Source of the DNA: Ahrensia sp.
GTDB lineage: Bacteria > Pseudomonadota > Alphaproteobacteria > Rhizobiales > Rhizobiaceae
Assembly: GCA_002706335.1 (NCBI GenBank)
Contig: PAKZ01000031.1
Span: 124,001 to 188,000 of the forward strand
DNA: 64,000 bases
Direction of reading: 5' to 3'
The notes beneath the pieces were generated by a model, which ran no database searches, was not told the origin of the DNA, and saw only the letters and a list, made by a program, of their open reading frames with translations. Both the position numbers and the translations under genes were made by a program. This document shows positions 36,065-44,203 of the stretch, one piece after another (position 1 is the stretch's first letter; every line of letters starts with the position of its first letter).

Positions 36065-36167
36065 CGCGCCAGTTATTCTGTGATGCCTGATGAGGTGGCG
36101 TGTCCATGTCGGCGCGTAATTTGCCGGGGATTTGCCGGGATTTTGTCCCCGATGGCGGTTTCAGTCG

Positions 36168-36404
36168 CTAGGCGCTTTTCAGCTCGTCGATCAATTCATG
36201 GACGTCGAAACCGACGATTTCCGACATTTCTAAAAGCTCGATCAGATCGACGCGCCGCTCACCTTTCTCGATGTTCGCGATGAATGGCTGGTGCCGCCCC
36301 ATTGCCCGAGCCACATCGGCTTGTGTCATTCCCGATGCCTTGCGTCGAGCAAGTAGCAGCTCGGTCAACTTCTGATGTCGTTCCGAATGTAGCGATTTCG
36401 ACAT
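36168..36404 (-). CDS. XRE family helix-turn-helix regulator
   Basis: A 78-residue Cro/C1-type protein: LLLARRKASGMTQADVARAMGRHQPFIANIEKGERRVDLIELLEM in fragments, with the helix-turn-helix QADVARAMGRHQPFIANIE. The ATG at 36404 is chosen over an upstream one at 36464. It lies divergent to the next gene, with an inverted repeat in the common upstream region, so it may repress both. It could be an island regulator or an antitoxin-type regulator, but no toxin gene is recognised beside it. Confidence 0.88.
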   Translation of the reverse strand: MSKSLHSERHQKLTELLLARRKASGMTQADVARAMGRHQPFIANIEKGERRVDLIELLEMSEIVGFDVHELIDELKSA

Positions 36405-36440
36405 CAGTTTAGCGGGTCCAAAAAAGCTGTTTGAACCGGC

Positions 36441-36459
36441 TAATCCGAAAACTGGATTA
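36441..36459. promoter_or_regulatory. Inverted-repeat operator candidate between divergent genes
   Basis: TAATCC (36441-36446), a 7-base spacer, then GGATTA (36454-36459), with a further GGATTATCC overlap. It lies upstream of the XRE gene and of the divergent membrane-protein gene; control by the XRE protein is inferred. Confidence 0.5.
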
Positions 36460-36540
36460 TCCAAAAATTAGATATTTTCTTGGAACGTGCCGCGAAAAAG
36501 AGGCGACTATTGAAAGTGCGCCAACGAACAGGAGGCACAT

Positions 36541-37065
36541 ATGGCCAGTAGAGATGCGATGATTGCGGAACTCGTAACAATGCGTGCACGTGGCGAAATC
36601 AGCCAAGACGAGTTGGAGGCTGCCCGGAAAATCGTTGAGAAGGGGGACCGACCTGCTGATACGGTTGAAACGAAGCCGAACCGCAAGCCCGACGGGCAGG
36701 TTAGCTTTGGTCAGGGGATGAAATTTGGCGGGGCGATCTTCGCGTTTTGCATCGTGGTGGCAATTATATCGTCTTCATTCGAAACCGGCGGTGATGGAAA
36801 ACGTGCCGCTTCCCGCGACGGATCGGAATGCTTTTCGGTATGGGATGGCTCTTCGCGGGAATTCGTGAAGAGCGTAAAAAGCCAGCTTCGCGATCCGTCG
36901 AGCTTTGAACACGTGGAAACGCGCTTCACCGAAAAGAACGCTCGCGGCGAAATCGGAGTGCGCATGACCTATCGCGCAAAGAACGGTTTCGGAGGCATAA
37001 ATACCGAGACTGCTTACGGAACGATCAGCGCGAATGACTGCAGATTGGTCTCCAATAAGAATTGA
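36541..37065 (+). CDS. SHOCT-like N-terminal membrane protein, hypothetical
   Basis: A 174-residue protein. The first 35 residues (MIAELVTMRARGEISQDELEAARKIVEKG) look like a short oligomerisation (SHOCT) helix pair. One membrane helix follows (FGGAIFAFCIVVAIISSSF, about residues 61-79), and the rest is a periplasmic or cytoplasmic domain with the phrase VKSQLRDPSSFEHVETRFTEKNARGE that I have no named family for. CAGGAGG precedes the ATG. Its position just before the TerB operon is suggestive, but no joint function can be claimed. Confidence 0.65.
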   Translation: MASRDAMIAELVTMRARGEISQDELEAARKIVEKGDRPADTVETKPNRKPDGQVSFGQGMKFGGAIFAFCIVVAIISSSFETGGDGKRAASRDGSECFSVWDGSSREFVKSVKSQLRDPSSFEHVETRFTEKNARGEIGVRMTYRAKNGFGGINTETAYGTISANDCRLVSNKN

Positions 37066-37277
37066 ACTTATCGTGTAGAATTGTTGGTCGGTAAATGCCG
37101 GAGGGCTGTTATCGACGGAGATTAGGCTGCTGAACTAGCGCAGCGCAGAAATCCTTGCCCCTCGTTGGTGCTGCACGATGCGTCGTTTGCATGGTTCTCT
37201 GAACATGATGGTTGGCGCAACACTTTCAAACCGCTACCCTCTTGAGCAACAGTTTCCGGCTTGGGGACCGGTGGTTC

Positions 37278-39794
37278 ATGTTGGAATTTCTTTCGACGGC
37301 GTTCTTTTTCGTCATACGTTTGATTGCCTATTATCTTCTGTATTTTATTCTGACTTTAATCGCCTTGGCGGTCGCTCTCGGCGGGACAACGGATAGTGTT
37401 TGGGCTGGATTGATCGGCCTGTTTCTCCCGCCCATTCTTGCTTTCGTGCATGCACGACGGAGCCTCCGGCGGCGGAAAATCCACAGATCGGGGAACAAGG
37501 TAAAAGAAGCCGAAATCAGGACGCAGTCGCGAGCAGTGTCTTTTGGACAACGCAAACAAACGCCCTCCATCACAAAAGACGAACGAACAAAGCATTCCAC
37601 GACAGAAGCTGGCAAAGGTCTGAGTGTTCCCCATCATGTAGCCGATCCGTCTGATTCCAGATTGTCGGTAACGCGAGCGGAGACGTACAGTAAATATCCA
37701 GCGAGTTCCCATAACGCCGAAAGAGGCTGGATACCAAAACATCGACCCGCATCCGTCAGAGGGTGGGAGATCGGGGGAATGGTGTACGTCGGCACGCCAC
37801 CGCGAGCAGGCCGGAACGGCGGAAAATGCCGCGCTTACATCGATCCAGCACTCCCTATTGGTAGGGAGCCCGCAGACAAAGAGGGTAAAGGGCTGGATTA
37901 TTGGCCTAACTACTCCTCGATTCCTCCAGTCTCACGTGCCACATATCTCAAGTGGCTCGCCGACGGTCGAAATGATCCGGCGTTCAATGTCGGCTACATG
38001 TTTCTTTACTTCTATGGTCTCGAACGGCGTTTCCTGGTCGAGAACCCGGAAAGCGACGAAAAGCAGGAAATCTTGGATGAGGCCGAACGCCTTAGCCAGC
38101 TCTATCAAGACAACTATTCGGCACAGAAATATCTTCAGGATTTCATTGAGTTCGGAAAGGTCGTGTCCAATTCACCGGCCTTGCGAAACCCCACCTTCAA
38201 TAATCGCGGATACGAGCTTCCAGCATCGCTAAAGGTTGCTGTCGGGGCAATTGTCGCGGGTTCCGGCAAATTGGACGCCGATTGGACCTTGAGTTGGTGG
38301 TACTGTCATCCTGAATCCAACGTGCGCACTGCGGCGCAGCGTTGCGAACAAGAGTTTCGCACCCTGTTCCGAAGGAAATTCCAAAACCGCTATCCGGATG
38401 GGATGAAGGTTCGGGTACCGAAGAAGACCCTTTCGCTTCATTATCGTGCAGCGTCCGGGGAGTTCGAGCGAACCTACACTCCTCGGTTTAAGAACGACGC
38501 CCTTCCAGACATTTCGCTACTCAAAAGACCGGTCAGTGCAGCGCAGGAAATCGCTGACGAGGCAATGAGCGAACTTGCAAAATATAGCCGTTTCGTCGGC
38601 AAGAATCCGGAAAAGAGAGGGACCATCGAAGCATTTGCGCTGCTCCCAAAGGAACTCCGTTCAACTCATCGCTCGGGCGACGTGGAAGCCTTGACGGCAT
38701 GGCTGTGGGGGATCGTGAATGCTGGAGGTAAAGTCGTTGCAGCTGATTTAGTCGAAAGACTAGAGAACGACCGCCCAGACAAAATCAGTAAACGACAGCT
38801 TGTTGACGTGGAAGATGCGTTGGCAAGTCTCGGTTTCGGCATCGCGCCGGACTCCCGGTATTCGCTCCGAACACCGAAAATTGACGAGCCGATGATCCTC
38901 TTTCAACTGCCGTCGGAAGAGATTGTGCGCAACGAGGTAAGCGAGGCCTATCGCGATGGATTGTTGCAGGTTGCTTTGGGAGTATTTGTCGCCCAGGCGG
39001 ACAATAAAGTGGACGTCTCAGAGAAAAAGTCCTTGCTTGAACTTGTTAAGGGCCTTCCCGGCCTCAATGCACGGGAACGGCTGCGAATGGTCGCGAACTT
39101 GATGTGGTTACTCGCCGTTCCACCGGACTTTGCGTTGTTTCGCAGCAAGTTAAAAAGCGCATCTTCAGAGAACCAGCGGGCTATCCGAAATTTTGTGGTA
39201 TCGATGGTGCATGCGGACTCCGTTGTTCATGCCGATGAAGTCCGACGAGTTGAATCCATATACAGAGCACTGGGTCTACCCACACAATCTGTTTATTCGG
39301 ACCTTCATGCCCGTGGGGGTTCCGACGAGCCAGTTGTTGTGCAACGGGCCGTCGCGGCTCTGCCGGGCGACCAAATTCCTGAAGAGAGCAGCGGGAATGG
39401 ACTCGACGCAGCGAGAATTGCAGCAATTCGTTCCGACACTTCGCGAGTCTCTGCGGTTTTGGGCGCTATTTTCGCCGACGGCGAGGAGGAGGCCGCGTCC
39501 GAAACCCTGGAAACGGAGAATGATGCTGGGATGGGTAAAACACGCCGGTTCGACGGTTTGGACGTAGGGCACGCAGCGTTTGTTGATGAACTGATACAGC
39601 GCGTTCATTGGAGTGAAGGCGAATTTGCAGAACTGGCAAAGCGTCATAATCTATTGGCGGCAGGATGCCTTGAGACGATCAACGAATGGGCATTCGAAAG
39701 ATATGACGATGCGTTAGTCGAGGAATACGATGGACTTGAACTGAACAAGGATATCATTCGTCTACTTGATGGGCAGATCGGGGGAGCAGTTTAG
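37278..39794 (+). CDS. sngA: TerB-N/TerB-C membrane protein, Shango SngA-like
   Basis: An 838-residue protein. Two N-terminal membrane helices (about 5-35 and 43-58) are followed by a charged linker. The TerB-N domain (from about 160) is marked by GWEIGGMVYVGTP, IDPALPI, LDYWPNYSSIPPVSRATYLKWLADGR and VGYMFLYFYGLERRFL. A TerB-type helical core (about 585-700) has FVAQADNKVDVSEKKSLLELV and VHADSVVHADEVRRVESIY. A TerB-C part closes the protein (AAFVDELIQRVHWSEGEFAELAKRH). The ATG at 37278 has GGGGACCGGTGG upstream; a TTG at 37212 is less likely. Its stop codon overlaps the start of the ATPase gene by one base. The three-gene order matches the described antiphage Shango system; the letter assignment of the symbol is tentative. 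Confidence 0.85.
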   Translation: MLEFLSTAFFFVIRLIAYYLLYFILTLIALAVALGGTTDSVWAGLIGLFLPPILAFVHARRSLRRRKIHRSGNKVKEAEIRTQSRAVSFGQRKQTPSITKDERTKHSTTEAGKGLSVPHHVADPSDSRLSVTRAETYSKYPASSHNAERGWIPKHRPASVRGWEIGGMVYVGTPPRAGRNGGKCRAYIDPALPIGREPADKEGKGLDYWPNYSSIPPVSRATYLKWLADGRNDPAFNVGYMFLYFYGLERRFLVENPESDEKQEILDEAERLSQLYQDNYSAQKYLQDFIEFGKVVSNSPALRNPTFNNRGYELPASLKVAVGAIVAGSGKLDADWTLSWWYCHPESNVRTAAQRCEQEFRTLFRRKFQNRYPDGMKVRVPKKTLSLHYRAASGEFERTYTPRFKNDALPDISLLKRPVSAAQEIADEAMSELAKYSRFVGKNPEKRGTIEAFALLPKELRSTHRSGDVEALTAWLWGIVNAGGKVVAADLVERLENDRPDKISKRQLVDVEDALASLGFGIAPDSRYSLRTPKIDEPMILFQLPSEEIVRNEVSEAYRDGLLQVALGVFVAQADNKVDVSEKKSLLELVKGLPGLNARERLRMVANLMWLLAVPPDFALFRSKLKSASSENQRAIRNFVVSMVHADSVVHADEVRRVESIYRALGLPTQSVYSDLHARGGSDEPVVVQRAVAALPGDQIPEESSGNGLDAARIAAIRSDTSRVSAVLGAIFADGEEEAASETLETENDAGMGKTRRFDGLDVGHAAFVDELIQRVHWSEGEFAELAKRHNLLAAGCLETINEWAFERYDDALVEEYDGLELNKDIIRLLDGQIGGAV

Positions 39795-41110
39795 TGGCCG
39801 CATTAAAACGTAGAGAACGTGACACGATAATTCAGGCTCTTCGCGCCGGCGTGGTTCCCAAACTCGGACTGCAGCATATCCAGGTAGGCCGTGCTCGGGA
39901 AATCGAGGAACTGGTGAAGGATATGGAGCGCGTCGCGGACGGTGGTGCGGCAATCCGGTTCATCATCGGCGAGTATGGATCGGGCAAGACCTTTTTCCTC
40001 AATCTCATTCGGCTTGTCGCAATGGAAAAAGGTCTGGTCGTTTTGTCCGCCGACTTGGCTCCTGATCGTCGTCTGCATGCAACTGGCGGCCAGGCCCGAG
40101 GTCTTTATGCGGAGTTGGCGCACAATCTTGCCACACGGACCAAACCCGGCGGCGGCGCGATGGCGAGCATTGTCGAGCGTTTCGTGACCCAATCCCACAA
40201 GGAAGCGCAGGAACGCGATCTGGCGACCGGGATCGTCATTAGGGAGAAACTGGCCCATTTCGAAGAGTTCACGGGAGGATTCGACTTCGCCGAGGTCATA
40301 GGAAAATACTGGGAAGGACATGAAACTGGCGACGAAGACCTGAAAACAGCGGCGTTGCGATGGCTTCGCGCCGAATACTCGACCCGGACCGATGCCCGTA
40401 AGTCGCTTGGCGTGCGAACGATAATCGACGATGCCAATGTCTATGACGCCCTGAAACTGATGGCGGCCTTCGTCCGCGAAGCGGGATATAAGGGTCTTCT
40501 CGTGTCGCTGGACGAAATGGTCAATCTCTACAAGTTGACTTCGTCTCAGGCGCGCAACGCCAATTTCGAGCAGATACTCCGCATCTTGAATGACGTACTC
40601 CAGGGAGGGGCCGGCAGTATCGGATTTCTAATGGGCGGCACGCCGGAGCTCCTCATGGACACGCGACGGGGCCTTTACAGCTATGAGGCACTGCACACAC
40701 GTTTGGCGGAGAACACCTTCGTTCGTGAAGGCCTTGTCGACATGACAGGACCCGTCATCCGGCTTGCCAATCTGACCCCGGAAGACCTCTTTGTCCTTTT
40801 GCAGAATATTCGCGAGGTCATGTTTGAGGACGGTCATTCCCTACCCGACGAGGCTCTTGTCGCGTTCATGGACCATTGCTCCCGCCGTATCGGAGAAGCC
40901 TATTTCCGCACACCGAGAAACACGGTGAAAGCATTTGTCGACATGCTCTCAGTAATTGACCAGAACCCCGGTACGACATGGCGTGACCTGATTGGTGATC
41001 TGGCCATCGAACCGGACACCGGCGACGACATGAGCGACATTTCCGACGAGCCGGTGGCGGCCCCGGTCAGCAATTCAGATGACGACCTGGCCAGTTTCAA
41101 ATTGTCATGA
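39794..41110 (+). CDS. sngB: P-loop ATPase, Shango SngB / BrxD-like (DUF2791)
   Basis: A 438-residue ATPase. Walker A is GEYGSGKT (59-66), Walker B is LLVSLDE (235-241), and AAA+-type sensor residues may lie in GFLMGGTPELLMDTRRG. The pattern of the N-terminus (LRAGVVPKLGLQHIQVGRAREIEEL) and the C-terminal FRTPRNTVKAFVDML are those of the DUF2791/BrxD family, which also occurs in BREX loci. The GTG start overlaps the upstream stop by one base (TAGTG), and the stop overlaps the helicase ATG by four, so translation of all three is coupled. It probably acts with the helicase on invading DNA. Confidence 0.9.
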   Translation: MAALKRRERDTIIQALRAGVVPKLGLQHIQVGRAREIEELVKDMERVADGGAAIRFIIGEYGSGKTFFLNLIRLVAMEKGLVVLSADLAPDRRLHATGGQARGLYAELAHNLATRTKPGGGAMASIVERFVTQSHKEAQERDLATGIVIREKLAHFEEFTGGFDFAEVIGKYWEGHETGDEDLKTAALRWLRAEYSTRTDARKSLGVRTIIDDANVYDALKLMAAFVREAGYKGLLVSLDEMVNLYKLTSSQARNANFEQILRILNDVLQGGAGSIGFLMGGTPELLMDTRRGLYSYEALHTRLAENTFVREGLVDMTGPVIRLANLTPEDLFVLLQNIREVMFEDGHSLPDEALVAFMDHCSRRIGEAYFRTPRNTVKAFVDMLSVIDQNPGTTWRDLIGDLAIEPDTGDDMSDISDEPVAAPVSNSDDDLASFKLS

Positions 41111-43275
41111 GCGCCTTTGACCAGCTTGCGCGACCGATCCAGAAATGGATTAGGGGTCAAGGCTGGAAAGAACTGCGGAAGTTTCAGTCGGATGCCGTCC
41201 ATGCAGTGATGGACGCTTCGAATGACCTGATAATTGCAGCCGCCACGGCAGGCGGGAAGACCGAAGCTGCGTTTCTACCGCTCATTTCGCAGGTTCTGGA
41301 AAGCGATGTGGCGAAGGCGGGAGGTTTCGACCTCGTCTATATCGGTCCCTTGAAGGCGCTTATTAACGACCAGACACGTCGGCTCGAAGGGATTTGTGAC
41401 AGCATCGACCTCCCCGTCGTTCCTTGGCATGGAGACATACCGGCAAATATCAAAGAAAGGGCCCGCCGTAACCCGCGTGGGCTTCTATTGATAACGCCGG
41501 AGTCCCTAGAATCGCTATTTGTAAGAAGAGGAATGGAAATCCAGCGCCTTTTCGGCGGCACAAACGCCGTCGTTATCGATGAACTCCATACTCTTCTGGA
41601 CAGCGAAAGAGGCATACAACTGCGCTCGCTGCTCACGCGGCTGGAACTGGCGACCGGACACGGAATTCGACGAGTAGGCTTGTCGGCTACGCTTGGCGAC
41701 ATGGAGCTCACGAAGGCCTATCTACGTCCGGAGGATGCGTCAGCTGTGAAGTTGATCAAGGCCGAACATTCGGGCGCAGAATTGCGCCTGCAGTTGCGCG
41801 GATACGTGTCCGGCGGCGATGGCGATGATGGCGCGACCACTCGACAGATCGCGGGGCATCTGTTCGAAAAGCTGCGCGGATCCAACAACCTTGTCTTCGC
41901 CGGCAATCGACAGCAGGTGGAAATTTACGCAGATCGGCTGCGAGTCATGAGCGAAAGCGCGCATCTGCCACAAGAGTTCTTCCCTCATCACGCCAGCCTG
42001 TCCAAAGGCCATCGCGAGTTTGTGGAAGACAAGCTGAAAAGCGGGAATCCGACGACGGCGGTTTGTACCTCGACGCTGGAACTGGGCATCGACATCGGAG
42101 ATGTCACCTGCGTCGCCCAGATCGGTGCGCCCTTTTCTGTCGCCGCGCTGAGGCAAAGGCTCGGACGATCAGGGCGGCGGGCGGGGCAGCCCGCGATCCT
42201 TCGTCAATATGTGATCGAGGCCGGACTTAGCTCGAACAGCAGCATTGCCGACCGTTTGAGACTCGGCCTTGTCCGCACGGTGTCGATGACCGAGCTGCTT
42301 CTGGAGGGCTGGTGCGAGCCGCCCAAGCCGCATTCGTTGCATCTCTCGACTCTCGTCCACCAGATATTGTCGATCATAGCCGAGCGAGGCGGCGCGAGTG
42401 CGCAGCGCCTGTTCGTCAGCCTCTGCCAGCGCGGGCCTTTCCGGACGGTCGATCAGACCATCTTTCTGGCGCTTCTCCGTAATTTGGGCAGCCATGATGT
42501 CGCTCTGATAGAGCAAGCGCCGGACGGGATGCTCCTTCTTGGCGAAAAAGGCGAGAAGCTGGTCGAGCACTACAGTTTCTACGCGGTGTTTTCGACACCG
42601 GAGGAATATCGCCTGGTCTGCGACGGCAAGGAGATCGGGACAATTCCGGTCGACAACATTCTGGTACCCGGCACTTTGTTGATATTCTCCGGCCGCCGAT
42701 GGCAGGTTATCGAGCTTCACGAAACTGAGAAGATCATACTGGTGAAACCCGCCGAAGCGGGTATACCGCCCAAATTCGGGGGAGACCCCGGCGACATCCA
42801 TGATTGCATCATCCAGCGGATGTTCATGCTTTACGTCGATGACAACATACCGGTCTATCTCGACAAGACGGCGGTCGAGTTGCTCACCGAAGCCCGGGCG
42901 CAATTCGAGCACTTGGGATTCGAAAGGACATCGGTGGTCGAGACTGGCGAAGGCATTTCCTGGATCGCGACCCGCCAGGGGTCTGTTGGCAATCTGACGC
43001 TCATGCTGGCGTTGCAGTCGGCAGGTTTCAAGGTGCAGTTACACGATGGGTTCCTGGAAGTGGATGGGCGGAAATCGGAGTTGCCGTTGCTGCAGGCGCT
43101 TCAGAACTTTGCAGAAGGCGAAGCGGTGACCGTCGATTGGGACAACGCCAACCTGATGTTCGAGAAGTTCCATCCTTATCTCTCGACACAGTTGCTCGAA
43201 CTCGATGCGTGTAGTTCACGGATCGAAATTGAACGACTGCCGCAAATTGCGAATGCCATTCTGGCCAATTTATAG
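41107..43275 (+). CDS. sngC: Lhr-like DEAD/DEAH-box helicase, Shango SngC-like
   Basis: A 722-residue superfamily 2 helicase. Motif I ATAGGKT (46-52), motif II DELH (158-161), motif III SAT (193-195) and motif VI in LRQRLGRSGRRAGQ are all visible; TSTLELGIDIGDV lies in the second RecA domain. An Lhr-like C-terminal region follows (IPVDNILVPGTLLIFSGRRWQVIEL). The ATG is in a 4-base overlap with the ATPase stop. The protein should unwind or remodel nucleic acid using ATP. Similar helicases occur in BREX loci as BrxH; the TerB and ATPase partners here point to Shango. No PglX or PglZ gene is present. Confidence 0.9.
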   Translation: MSAFDQLARPIQKWIRGQGWKELRKFQSDAVHAVMDASNDLIIAAATAGGKTEAAFLPLISQVLESDVAKAGGFDLVYIGPLKALINDQTRRLEGICDSIDLPVVPWHGDIPANIKERARRNPRGLLLITPESLESLFVRRGMEIQRLFGGTNAVVIDELHTLLDSERGIQLRSLLTRLELATGHGIRRVGLSATLGDMELTKAYLRPEDASAVKLIKAEHSGAELRLQLRGYVSGGDGDDGATTRQIAGHLFEKLRGSNNLVFAGNRQQVEIYADRLRVMSESAHLPQEFFPHHASLSKGHREFVEDKLKSGNPTTAVCTSTLELGIDIGDVTCVAQIGAPFSVAALRQRLGRSGRRAGQPAILRQYVIEAGLSSNSSIADRLRLGLVRTVSMTELLLEGWCEPPKPHSLHLSTLVHQILSIIAERGGASAQRLFVSLCQRGPFRTVDQTIFLALLRNLGSHDVALIEQAPDGMLLLGEKGEKLVEHYSFYAVFSTPEEYRLVCDGKEIGTIPVDNILVPGTLLIFSGRRWQVIELHETEKIILVKPAEAGIPPKFGGDPGDIHDCIIQRMFMLYVDDNIPVYLDKTAVELLTEARAQFEHLGFERTSVVETGEGISWIATRQGSVGNLTLMLALQSAGFKVQLHDGFLEVDGRKSELPLLQALQNFAEGEAVTVDWDNANLMFEKFHPYLSTQLLELDACSSRIEIERLPQIANAILANL

Positions 43276-43352
43276 AAAGAAAGTGGTGGCCCGCTCATCG
43301 ACGGGTCGTTGTATGTCATTTGCCTCTTGTACTAATATCCGAATGCCGACCA

Positions 43353-43400
43353 GATAGGAGATCAGTCGGCCTCTGATCGCGTCAGAGGCATGCTCCTATC
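43353..43400. repeat. Nested inverted repeats downstream of the TerB-ATPase-helicase operon
   Basis: Outer arms GATAGGAG (43353-43360) and CTCCTATC (43393-43400); inner arms GCCTCTGA (43369-43376) and TCAGAGGC (43382-43389) around a 5-base loop. All 16 pairs are exact. It lies between the helicase stop and the ribosome-binding site of the ADP-ribosyltransferase-like gene, so it could be a terminator or a leader structure; there is no T-tract. Confidence 0.65.
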
Positions 43401-43431
43401 AGCCTCCCGCGACTTAATCTGGAGAGGCTCT

Positions 43432-43917
43432 ATGTACAAAGACTATATAAATCCGAAACCAATATCCCGATTGGTGCGTTGCGTAGCACGACGCAGAGAT
43501 GTGATTTTTCATGGTACGCGATATCCCAGAAAGATCATCCACGAGAACCGCTTAACCTGTCGGACTGTGGGTCATTTGGCGATATCGTTCACACGTTCGC
43601 CTGAGATAGCGGCATACTGGGCACTGCTCTATCGTGATAGTGAAGAAGCTCGCGGGGCAGTTCTGGTAATAGATCGAACTCGACTTCGCTGCCGCTACCG
43701 TTTGCTGCCTTACCATGACACCTTCTGGGACGAGCAAGGGAAGATTACCAACGAATTCGAGGAGTGCGTTCCGGATCGGAGCGTAAAATGTCTGTCGGAT
43801 TATCTAATAGCCGTAATCTGGGAAGGCTGTTGTTGCTCTGCTCCATATGCCGACATGTGGGAAGCCGGTGACCACCTGGGGGACACCTTGGCAGCGGCAG
43901 CCGCGAAGGAGAAATAG
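43432..43917 (+). CDS. ADP-ribosyltransferase-like small protein
   Basis: A 161-residue protein. The order H-G-T (27-29, in VIFHGTR), then S-F-T-R-S-P-E-I-A (52-60) and a Glu pair (110-111, NEFEECVPD) resembles the H...S-x-T/S...E layout of ADP-ribosyltransferase-fold proteins of the PARP/Tpt1 kind; GAVLVIDRTRL fits a strand of the fold. The catalytic assignment is tentative. GGAGAGG lies a few bases upstream of the ATG at 43432. It sits at the right end of the island, 37 bases from the tRNA repeat, in the position of typical cargo. It could modify phage or host proteins or nucleic acid, or be unrelated to defence. Confidence 0.55.
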   Translation: MYKDYINPKPISRLVRCVARRRDVIFHGTRYPRKIIHENRLTCRTVGHLAISFTRSPEIAAYWALLYRDSEEARGAVLVIDRTRLRCRYRLLPYHDTFWDEQGKITNEFEECVPDRSVKCLSDYLIAVIWEGCCCSAPYADMWEAGDHLGDTLAAAAAKEK

Positions 43918-43924
43918 GAAATGT

Positions 43925-43945
43925 GTGATATCTAATTGATATCAC
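43925..43945. repeat. Palindrome beside attR
   Basis: GTGATATC-TAATT-GATATCAC, perfect 8-bp arms with a 5-base centre, nine bases from the attR repeat and downstream of the tRNA 3' end. It may be an integrase or excisionase site, or part of a tRNA terminator brought in by the island. Confidence 0.5.
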
Positions 43946-43954
43946 TAAAGAAAC

Positions 43955-43999
43955 TGGAGCGGGCGATGAGATTCGAACTCACGACCCCAACCTTGGCAA
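43955..43999. repeat. attR: 45-bp repeat within tRNA-Gly
   Basis: The second exact copy of 25869-25913. It covers the encoded CCA, acceptor arm, T arm and the 3' half of the anticodon stem of the tRNA gene. Because the gene stays whole, the element carried a matching tRNA 3' end in its attachment site. Confidence 0.95.
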
Positions 44000-44029
44000 G
44001 GTTGTGCTCTACCCCTGAGCTACGCCCGC
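43955..44029 (-). tRNA. tRNA-Gly (anticodon GCC)
   Basis: A 75-base gene including encoded CCA. The acceptor stem GCGGGCG pairs with CGCCCGC (43959-43965), the discriminator is T, and the anticodon loop holds GCC (43995-43997 on the + strand as GGC). The D arm reads GCTCAGGGGTAGAGC and the T arm contains GTTCGAATC. It reads right to left; its promoter side is chromosomal and the 3' 45 bases coincide with the island attachment repeat. It is the only tRNA gene seen in the window. Confidence 0.97.
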
Positions 44030-44203
44030 TCACAAGCCCGATCCGGGCTGCCGCGCTCTATGCCGCAAGCCCGTTTCGATTGCAACAGCAAATTTTCCAT
44101 CGAGGCGGCTCTTTTTGGGTGCGGCCTTTGCGCGCTTGCCAAGCCATGCGGCTCACTTCTAAGGAAACGACGGGAGATCAACGGGAGGCGCGGCAGGAAC
44201 GAC

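Larger units (their letters stand above)
25869..43999. mobile_element. Genomic island integrated at tRNA-Gly(GCC), about 18.1 kb
   Basis: The ends are a perfect 45-bp direct repeat (25869-25913 and 43955-43999). The right copy is the 3' part of an intact tRNA-Gly gene; the left copy is a bare 3' fragment next to a tyrosine integrase. This is the classic outcome of integrase-driven insertion into a tRNA 3' end. Core genes resume on both sides: dnaE2 to the left and a prolyl-tRNA deacylase to the right. The cargo includes an AlpA-like regulator, a replication-initiator-like protein, recombinases and several candidate antiphage genes. No conjugation, capsid or tail genes are seen. Intergenic regions look more AT-rich than in the flanking chromosome. 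Confidence 0.92.

Noticed and set aside
34860-36140. A nested element bounded by the second recombinase
   Set aside because: I could not find a matching pair of direct repeats around it.
36108-36155. Tandem ATTTGCCGGG copies before the XRE gene
   Set aside because: Two short copies only, next to the recombinase stop; too little to call a functional repeat.
36168-43917. Full BREX system
   Set aside because: The ATPase and helicase resemble BrxD and BrxH, but no methyltransferase PglX, phosphatase PglZ or PglW/BrxA-C genes are present; TerB fits Shango better.
25869-43999. Prophage or conjugative element
   Set aside because: No capsid, portal, terminase, tail, relaxase or type IV secretion genes were seen.
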